The translations under genes and the position numbers were made by a program. This document shows positions 55,801 through 64,000 of a stretch of DNA of 64,000 nucleotides, in pieces. The stretch is taken from contig CM047430.1 in NCBI GenBank assembly GCA_026168455.1, forward strand, positions 4,425,448-4,489,447, read 5' to 3'. Under the pieces are notes generated by a model that was given only the letters and a program-made list of their open reading frames with translations, made no database searches and was not told the origin of the DNA. Every line of letters starts with the position of its first letter. Positions within the stretch are counted from its first letter, which is position 1. The stretch is from Theocolax elegans. Taxonomy: Eukaryota; Arthropoda; Insecta; Hymenoptera; Cerocephalidae.

Positions 55801-56229
55801 CGAATAAAAGAATCATGATGATTTTTTTCCTTTTTCATATACGAATAATTAATTTCATTTATTTTATGTTTTCTCGTAAAAGCGAATAAAATTCCTTTGA
55901 TAGTTGTAATACGATTTATTAATGATTCTCGAGGTACCTGGACTATTGTTGTTAATTTTAAATTTTATTGGATTGTTGTTAATTTTAAAACCGTTTTTGT
56001 TATTAAAAGCTTTTTTCTTACACTAAGCACAAAATACTACTTGCTTTCCCTATTTACGGGGCGCAATATCACACTTTTCAATTGTTATGTAAAATGTACC
56101 TAGTGCTTAGTGAAATAAATTCAGAACGAAACAAATGTGGATGCGTGTGTGACAATTAATGCGGGTATTTATGAGCTTGTTTGTGCGTTCGGTAAATTTA
56201 TTTATAAGTGCTTTTGTGTGCGTATGTAT

Positions 56230-56755
<526 letters not shown>

Positions 56756-56853
56756 TTTACACATTTAAGAGTATGTTTGAGAGTGTATGAATGTGCACAC
56801 AATTTAACAAATAAAAGTGCTTGATACAGAAGATTACTCTTTTATACTTACAC

Positions 56854-57030
56854 CCTGAGTGAAAATATTTTATAAAATTTTTATAAAAATTTTATAAAAT
56901 TTATTTAAATAATTATTATAAAATTTAATATGTAATTTATCCTATAGAATTATATATATTTTTTATAGATTTTTGTATAATATTCTATAAAATAAACGTA
57001 TTATAATATGTAATTTATTTTTCACTCTGA
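56854..57030. mobile_element. Short AT-rich MITE-like segment
   Basis: The ends CTGAGTGAAAATA and TATTTTTCACTCTG are inverted. The interior is AT-rich with repeated TTTATAAAATTT words. No duplication of the target is clear. Confidence 0.5.
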
Positions 57031-57530
57031 AAATCAATAAAGTTGACTTTATTGACCTCTTTTTAGGGAGCAAAAACGCATTTTAGTCCCTCCGGGGATA
57101 AAGTAAAATTGGAGGGCAATAATGAATATTATTGTTCATTAAATTATAAAATTTGTTACTTTCAATAAATTTTTTTTAATATTTTTTACTAAAGATATAA
57201 AAATGTCATATATACTTCTAAAAGGTACTACATAATTTTAAACATTAATGTTCAAATATTGTGTTATTGGTTTTTAGTTAAAACACAGTGGAATGTGTTT
57301 TTGTATATTACAGTCCGAATAAGAACTTAAAAATTCTAGTAATCTAAACCCGATTAGGTCAAACTGATTTCATATTCGGATACAGCAACCCTCAAAACTT
57401 GAGAAAGTATCTCTGTAAGAACACATTTTAATATATTTAAATCAGTGGTCATGGAATCAGAATATATAGTCAAAAATTTACTTTTTACAAATTTTGTAAA
57501 TTTGTCCTTGAAATAACTTTGATCCCATGT
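57031..57530. other. AT-rich interior of the hAT-like element, no gene
   Basis: No coding region. Part of it (57100-57500) has unremarkable AT-rich sequence. Confidence 0.4.
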
Positions 57531-58641
57531 GGAAAAATTTTATAAAGTTTATATAAAATTTGTATAAAATCACTTTATAAAATTTTTATATAAATTTGGT
57601 TCTATAAAAATTTTTCAAAATTTTTATAAAAACATTATATATTATGATAAATTGCTTTTTTTATGTATTTATGTGACAAATAAAAAACTATTTTCTGGGA
57701 AGATATAATTTAATGAAAATGATTTATTTGTAGAATAAAGTAACATGAGAAAATTTAATAATTAACCATATATAAAATTTTTGTATATATTTTATTTTAA
57801 TAAATACTTTGAAAATAAAGTAAATATATTTATCATTAAGTGCATATAATTGTATTTTGTGAAAATAATTTATTAATTTTTTATAAAAATTTTAAAATAC
57901 ATTTTATATATTTTTTATAAAAAGGAGTCCGCCAATAAGAATAAAGACGATCCAAGACGTATAAATCATGCATTATCTTTTACTTTTACTAGCAATATTT
58001 CATTTGCAAAAAAAATTATTTTCGGGAAATGAAAGGAAAAGCCAAAATTAACCGACAAAGTTTCATTTTTAACATTGCAAGTATATATACAAATCTATAT
58101 ATACAAATATATCTATATATACAAATTTTGAATGTATATAGATATACTTCAAATGCTTTCCGTTGGCGATCTCCTTTATAAAGTGTATTTTTTATACAAT
58201 TTTTATACGACCAATTTTTTATAAAAACTATATAAAATGTATTTTATAAAATTTTTATAAAAAATTTATAAATTATTTTCACTTGGGAAAATACAATTAT
58301 ATGCACTTAATGATAAATATATTTACTTTATTTTCAAAGTGTTTTATTAAAATAAAATATATACAAAATTTTTATATATGAATAATTATTAAATTTTTCT
58401 TTTCCATGTGCTGTTTTCTCATGTTACTTTATTATACAAATAAATGATTTTCATTAAATTATATCAGAAAATAGTTTTTTATTTGTCACATAAATACATA
58501 AAAAAAGCAATTTATCATAATATATAATGTTTTTATAAAAATTTTGTAAAATTTTTATAGAACCAAATTTATATAAAAATTTTATAAAGTGATTTTATAA
58601 AAATTTTATATAAACTTTATAAAATTTTTCCACATGGGATC
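57531..58641. mobile_element. 1.1-kb AT-rich foldback element inside the hAT-like element
   Basis: The ends GATCCCATGTGGAAAAATTT and its reverse complement enclose two inverted arms of about 400 bases (57531-57930 and 58200-58641) with only small differences, for example an insertion of about a dozen bases near 58400 in the right arm. The centre (57930-58200) is not paired. No coding region is present. Confidence 0.88.
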
Positions 58642-59240
58642 TAAACGCGGATTTGATTCGGATTTAGCGGCTGTCAAAACTATAAAAATATTATTTAGTC
58701 ATTTACGCTTAAAAGTTTCTTCTCAATTTGACCTTCAAATGCTCTTGATTCTGGCGTGATAGCGCCAAATGAAATTATCTTAATCTAAACCAATATCGGA
58801 ATTTGAAGTACAAAATGTACTTTCTACAAAATTTACAAACTTGACCTTTAATGACCTTCATCTTAACCCGATAAAGTCAAACCCCATAAAGGATCAGTGG
58901 CTGTCAAAATTGTAGAAATATTAGTGACCTCTCCTTAAAACTTTTTTCTAAGTTTGAACTTTAAATGACCTCAAACTTGATAACTCCAAATCAAGCTTAG
59001 ACTCGGAATCAGCGGGCCGTAATAAGATCATATAGGTCTTGCTCTTAATATACAGACAATTTTTTTATTTTGAGTGAATGTAATCTTTCGAGAGTTTAAC
59101 GTCCAGGTCACTAGGGCACAATCTACTAGATACCACAAGTAAAAAAACGCACAATACAATAAGTAAAAAAATTGATGCAATAAGTCAAAAAAATTATATG
59201 GATTTTCGATTTATGAATGGGGCCAATTCACAAGTCAGAT
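58642..59240. other. Interior of the hAT-like element, no gene
   Basis: AT-rich, with repeated TTTGACCTT and TGACCTTNAAATG words near 58720-58990. No reading frame of note. Confidence 0.4.
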
Positions 59241-59440
59241 TACATCAAAAGGATTTTGGATTTATAATAAAAGAAAATCCTTACATCAAAAGGATTTTGG
59301 ATTTATAATTTAGGAAATCCTTTAATCAAAAGGATTTTGGATTTATAACTAAAGAAAATCCTTTAATCAAAAGGATTTTGTATTTATAACTAAAGAAAAT
59401 CCTTTAATCAGAAGGATTTTGGATTTGAAGACAACAAATT
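59240..59440. repeat. 41-bp tandem repeat near the hAT-like right end
   Basis: AAAAGGATTTTGGATTTATAAC...GAAAATCCTTTAATC repeats about five times at 41-base steps (59251, 59292 and onward). Each unit contains the inverted pair GGATTTT/AAAATCC. Confidence 0.88.
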
Positions 59441-59649
59441 CTGCAATTCCAAGGTTGATTTTGGATTCATGATTTGACGAATCATAAATCTCACAACCCT
59501 GCGCCTGGCCCGGCAACCTTCATTGCGAAGTAGGTGAATCATGAATTAAAAGGTTATTTATGTATGATTCAGAGCGAATCGGAAAAAGCTATCCTTCCTT
59601 CGTTTTACGCATAAAAGCGTATAGTTATTAACAAAAGACCTTGCCAATC

Positions 59650-60687
59650 CTAAGTCAACGGAACGACGCAGCGCTTTACTTACTAGGACGTGCGATTCCT
59701 TGGGTCATAGCGAACGCAAAAAAACCGACGAGCCTCCACCCGCACCAAAGAGGGAATTGGCAGACAAACCCCTTCAGAAGGCGAGCCTTCTCTAAGACAA
59801 GATCCCTGGTTGATGGGGAGGAAACCCGGAAAACAATTATTATTATTAGTACCGCCAACGCCTGGAGTCAAAGTCGCCGATCCTGGATCTTGATTTCCTG
59901 GCTTATTCCGGACAAGCCAGGGGCGAACATTTAAAACTTGTGAGCAAACGCGGGGGAGGTTGATGGCGGTTAAGACTTTATCAACGGCCTCCCCCTCCGA
60001 AATTGCCATACTTGCAGGGATACCGAGTAGTAACAGCTCGCAGGTATCTGAGGAGGATGTCACTGCTGACACCGCCGATAACGACTGGCCGCTACATGCG
60101 TCACCGATCATGCTCCGAATCGATTCGTTCGCCGCTTCTAATGCTCCCAAGCGGTCCGAGACGCTGGAAAATCTCTCCTCGGTCGCTGCCTCTATCTGTA
60201 AAACCCGGGAGTTAAGATCTCGGATCTCGCTGGCCAAACCCTGCACCGAAGTTTCGATGCGCGAGACCGTGCGCTCGAAATTGGCCTCTAACCGGCTCGC
60301 GAAATCGGAAAAGAGAGCGGCCATGTCGACGGTACCAGTCTGTTGCGCGGGTGGACCGGAGCAGCTCTCAGTGGGCGCGGCGCCGCGAGGTTGCTCAGCA
60401 ACCTGTGCATATTGCGGCAAAGTAGGCGAGGCGACGCGCTTGGCCGTCCCAGTGGTGGGGGTCGCAGCAGAGTGTGTGACGCTTGATGCGAGCTCACCTT
60501 CCAAAACAGCCGTCCCGGGAAGTGCTGCCCCCTCACGCGGCACGGGAAAGGCAGAGCTCTTCGCAAGTCGGCAACAACGCGGTTCGTTAGAATGGGGCAA
60601 AATCGCAAAGCAGTTTGCCTGGATGTAGCTGCCGCATATCGAACATACCTCCGCATGATCCTTTTTTACGATTCTACGGTTACTCAC
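59650..60687 (-). pseudogene. CR1-type element: ORF1
   Basis: The frame starts at ATG 60687. Residues 10-45 hold CSICGSYIQANCFAILPH, a partial zinc-finger (PHD-like) pattern. A proline/alanine-rich stretch, a coiled coil (FASRLEANFERTVSRIETSVQGLASEIRDLNSRV region, about 60150-60310) and an RRM-like start (CELLLLGIPASMAISEGEAVDKVLTAIN) follow. After about 59850 the RRM continues in another frame (VFRVSSPSTRDLVLEKARLLKG, 59760-59830), so a frameshift is present. Non-LTR ORF1 proteins bind the element RNA. Together with the endonuclease beyond the hAT-like insertion it forms one element. Confidence 0.78.
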
Positions 60688-61160
60688 AAAGGAAGTGGAG
60701 CGCTTAGCCGGCTGCTTCTCCTAAGGATGTGGTAGGTGTAGAAAAGCATTGAGGAAGAGGTAGATACTGCTGTGAGGCTGATCTTTACATACAGGTGGTA
60801 ACCAGTACAGGCGCTGATCCAACTGTGCGAATTTGACGATGTTGGGCCGCCAATTTGAGCGTAAATGAATCCTAATCTCTTAGAATAGCCAACTTTTTAG
60901 AGGAAAAATAAGGATTCCTGGGCGATAAAAAGTACCTGATATTATTTCAGACAACAGCCGCCACTCCAGGGAATCCCTCCTCTTAGCTGAAACTCGTGGA
61001 AAAGAGTGTGAACAAATATATCACGATTCGAGTAAAGGCGAATTTTGAGCGGGGGATTCCCCCCGGAAGCTCAGAAAACGGGCCACCTCCTCGCGCCAGA
61101 TAGTCCCCCGACACCGAGAGAAGGAACACACCAACCGGACGGCCAGGCGAAAGCGTATCA
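60688..61160 (-). promoter_or_regulatory. 5' leader of the CR1-type element
   Basis: GC-rich sequence upstream of ORF1 without a reading frame. Bases 61045-61145 match 885-992 in the opposite orientation. Internal promoters usually lie in such leaders; no TATA box is seen. The region ends where Penelope sequence begins, near 61170. Confidence 0.55.
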
Positions 61161-61175
61161 AGCGTAACTTTACAT

Positions 61176-62157
61176 ATATTGTTTAAAAAAATTTACATCT
61201 TCAATACGGTTTAATGTGTCGTCATATATATAAATATTTATCATTTCTGAGAACATACGTTTTTTAAAATTATTTTCGATTTCCATGATACATGTTTTAT
61301 TAAAATCAATACTATGTCCTGTGTTAATTGTGTGGACCGCTAAAACGAATCTGTCATTTTTATTTTTTACGTCATATTAATGTTCTCTTATACGTGTTTT
61401 AAGTTTACGCTTACTTGTGCCTATGTATAACGCTCGGCAATCTCCACATGGTATCTTATATACAATATTACAAATTTCATTCTATACTGTTTTATCATTA
61501 CCTAATTTAATAATCCTGTTAAATTTATTAATAGTGCGATTAATTAATAGAAATTCATGTTTCTTAATAAATACGTTCAGTTTCAGGGTTAATCCCTTTA
61601 TGAATGGTAAAACAATTCGTGGTCTCCGAATTTGATTTCTGTTCATTAGATTATTATTAATATTGGTGTTAATATTATTATTTAAGTGTGAAATTCTTTT
61701 GTTGATATATTTTCGAATAAATTCAAGCGGATAATTATTATTTAGTAAGAAGTTCGTTATTATTTTAATATTTTCTTCGTGAAAAATGGAATCAGATAGT
61801 GAAATCGCCTTATCAACCAGATTGTAAATCATAGCTATTTTTTGAGATTGTGGGTGGTGTGAGTGAAAATTAAGATAACGGCCTGAGGCTGAGTTTTTTC
61901 TATACCAATTGGTTATAGGCGTCGTATTATTGTATCTGTAAATAAGTAAGTCAAGAAAAGGCAATCTACCATCCGACTCTAGCTCCATTGTAAATTTAAG
62001 AGGATCACAAAAGTTATTAAACTTGTTTAGAACCTCATCAATTCTATCTTCTTTAATTATTAATAGAGTATCATCCACACATCTTTTATACCGTATTATA
62101 TCGTTCTTAGAAACACTAAGACATGAGATTTCCAAAGTTTCTAAAACTATATTGTAA
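61176..62157 (-). pseudogene. Penelope-like element: RT C-terminal part and GIY-YIG endonuclease
   Basis: The minus frame 62140-61482 has LETLEISCL, RCVDDTLLI (the RT catalytic YVDD with cysteine for tyrosine), GRLPFLDLLI and NWYRKNSASGRYLNFHSHHP, a block characteristic of Penelope RT. The endonuclease follows: VYKIPCGDCRALYIGTSKRKLKTRIREH (about 61375-61470), a GIY-YIG domain with the Penelope-type CxxC insert, then HTINTGHSIDFNKT and RMFSEMINI to about 61176. An in-frame stop follows REH (near 61380) and a frame break lies near 61480. It joins upstream to the RT part at 63489 across an insertion. Confidence 0.88.
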
Positions 62158-63489
62158 TGTCGGGCAGTTTTTAATACTTTTATATTTATCACAAATAACC
62201 ACGATTTGTCCAAAATAACTATAAAACAATATGTTAATAATGATCGTATTTAAACATAAACGATACATAATCTTAGCAGTTAGTTATAAATGTATTCAAA
62301 TACAATATTCATATGTTACGTATATGCATATATTGTACACGCATGAATCAGCTATTCCCTTCTCTCTCGCACAAAGTCAAATCCTTAGTTCCTTTCTGCA
62401 CCACCAGACTAGCGCCACCGTCAATTCTCCACGCAACCTCTGCCACCTACTCATATGTCATGTTCTCCTAATCCTTTCCCAATAGATTCATGCGTTTCTC
62501 GCCACAATACGTTATATTAATAATAATCTTATGCATTATGAATTGTATAATGCCGCTAATACTTGCTATTATAACATTTATTTAATATTAAGTTACATAT
62601 ACGAATTAATGTCTTTCCACGAACACACTCATGTTTACGAAACTGACTCTCGACTCCGCTAATATTACTATTGAAAATATCTTCTTACTCGAATGACTTA
62701 TGTGTTTGACAATAGCATGACTTCGCAAAATTGCAATAGTATACACCAAATCACCTAAATAAGTACGTCATCAAAACATTCGCCAAGACAATCAAGAGAC
62801 GCCGAAGATCTCATCAGTTTGCTGACAAAGCCCCACCTCCAACCAGTAAGCGGATTCGCAGCCCCATCTGCACACCACCGAAAGGCCGCCCACAACCAAT
62901 CAAGAGCAGCTCCGCCTTCAAGAACGGTGCACCGCAGGATGCGTAGCAGTTGTTCTCCTCCATACCACCTCGAGAGGGGACGCGCATCAACAGTCAGTCG
63001 AGGAGAGTCGTAGTCAGTCGATCGAGCGGACTCGAATGAGTCGATCTTCATACTCTCACGTTTATAAGAGATTGTATCTTCGCGTATTTTCAACTAAGTT
63101 AAACTTTGTACACCAGTTCGGACACTAACTGCTGTTGATTTAAATTCGTATTTATTTGTCGAAAGCTATTAATTTTGTGAAGTATAATTTATCTATTTTA
63201 AATAAATTGAGTGCAAAATATAAATCTGTGATCTCGTTCGACTCACACATCTTCATCGTCCTGGATTTGGCTTGGAGGAAGCCGAAATCTTCTCCTGGTG
63301 ACAGCTGCTGCCCTACCATTTCACCCTATACACCCTTCACAGGAACTGCTAAGACCTGCCTCGCTCTACCACGGTTCTCGTCAGTAAAAGTTAAGTAAAG
63401 TTTATTTAGTTCATTCTTCCGTTTACAAAAATCAAAATCAGTAAAATCATAACTTTAATTTTTTTTTATCTGTAAAATTATCCGGGACA
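62158..63489. mobile_element. Insertion in the Penelope-like element, possible solo LTR
   Basis: Penelope coding sequence stops at about 62157 and resumes at about 63490. The ~1330 bases between begin TGTCGGGC and end CCGGGACA, a TG...CA form with imperfect inverted ends. It is AT-rich on the left and GC-richer at 62780-63060, with a TATA-like TTTATAAG (63060) and ATAAATTGAG/AATATAAATC farther on. No target duplication and no protein motif are evident, so the identity is uncertain. Confidence 0.4.
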
Positions 63490-64000
63490 CAACAATATCT
63501 GCAAACAATGGACTGGTACAAAAAGCCATAGGAGCTCTCATTATTTGTTTATACGTTTTATTATTAAACTGTAAAAAAGTTGAGTCCAAGAGTTGCTCTA
63601 TCCCCTCCATAAATTCAATCTTTACAAGGGGAATGTTATTTTTCAAAAATCTCCAATTTTTTGATATTGCTTGTAATATTAAATTTTTTGGTAAATTTGA
63701 GAAAAGAGAGACCACATCATAAGAAAAAAATCTATAATTGGAGGGAACACTCAAATTGTCTAATATTTTTTTCAATTCTGTACCATTTTTTAAGTTTGAT
63801 TTTGTTGTTTTGGTTTTGGAATATATTTATTAAATATTATACTTAATGCTTTATCAAAAGCATAAGTAGGACTATTAAAGCAGATACTATAATACGAATG
63901 GGGAAATTCTCTTTGTGAATCCTAATTAAACCATAAGCTTTAGGTATGTTCGTGTTATCTAAATTTAATTTAATATTATCAAAACTATTTTAATTCATAA
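63490..64000 (-). pseudogene. Penelope-like element: N-terminal part of RT (runs off the window)
   Basis: Read from the window edge: NIPKAYGLIRIHKENFPIR (usual PKIYGLPKIHK block) near 63900-63955, then SNYRFFSYDVVSLFSNLP (motif A aspartate) near 63700, and YKQIMRAPMAFCTSPLFADIV (family GxPMGS..SP..A) near 63510-63570. The frame breaks near 63800. The order and spacing agree with Penelope RT, and the next block lies at 62140 beyond the insertion. The 5' part of the element is outside the window. Confidence 0.87.

Noticed and set aside
59960..60628. Plus-strand frame of 222 residues opposite ORF1
   Set aside because: Antisense to ORF1, which has recognisable zinc-finger, coiled-coil and RRM-like parts; the antisense frame has none.

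Overview
The window looks like insect genomic DNA, probably from a hymenopteran such as an ant or wasp. That guess rests on the mix of R1-, Jockey- and CR1-type non-LTR elements, a Penelope-like element, a DD41D mariner-like transposon and AT-rich Ty3/gypsy elements. I found no host protein-coding gene with a recognisable product and no prokaryotic feature. Nearly everything is mobile elements, their remnants, or tandem repeats, many nested inside one another.

Layout, left to right. 1-325 is a gag fragment of LTR family B. 326-2250 holds a hammerhead-like motif and a stray copy of a non-LTR 5' leader. 2250-4330 (-) is a broken R1/TRAS-like reverse transcriptase. 5706-12899 (-) is a decayed Ty3/gypsy element of family A (3' LTR, RNase H, RT, protease, gag), broken by two TGTAAC...GTTACA LTR-like insertions (5807-7081, 10867-11915) and a 1.2-kb foldback (9186-10395). 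13929-21912 is an 8-kb satellite with a 59-bp unit. 22200-23065 is a TATA promoter followed by fifteen 34-bp repeats, most of them carrying CACGTG. 23614-34514 (-) is a second family A copy (gag start, primer site, 5' LTR); its LTR is split by a complete 8.9-kb Ty3/gypsy element of family B (24858-33798). 34545-42384 (+) is a third family A fragment (RNase H, integrase, 3' LTR) split by a 4.1-kb DD41D transposon (36096-40185), which itself holds a 950-bp minisatellite.

42612-42853 is a tRNA-derived SINE with target duplications. 43000-45200 holds a second promoter-plus-short-repeat leader, a hairpin, a 42-bp repeat and a 283-bp repeat. 45461-45587 is a perfect 60-bp hairpin. 45900-50583 (-) is a Jockey element interrupted by a 1.9-kb TTAA-type foldback. 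50673-51816 is a probable solo LTR. 53330-61160 (-) is one CR1-type non-LTR element (leader, ORF1, endonuclease, 3' end) that lost its reverse transcriptase core and is interrupted by a 4.1-kb hAT-like insertion (55387-59501) with 8-bp target duplications. 61176-64000 (-) is a Penelope-like element with a GIY-YIG endonuclease, itself interrupted.

The parts do not form a pathway; they record successive insertions. Relative order can be read from nesting: family A copies and the CR1 and Penelope elements are older, while family B, the DD41D element and the hAT-like element came later. Family B is the best preserved: equal-length LTRs, primer site, polypurine tract, a canonical -1 slippery site between gag and pol, and an intact integrase triad. 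It has one stop codon in pol and two altered key residues. All comparisons were made by eye and all family names rest on recognised motifs, not on a search.
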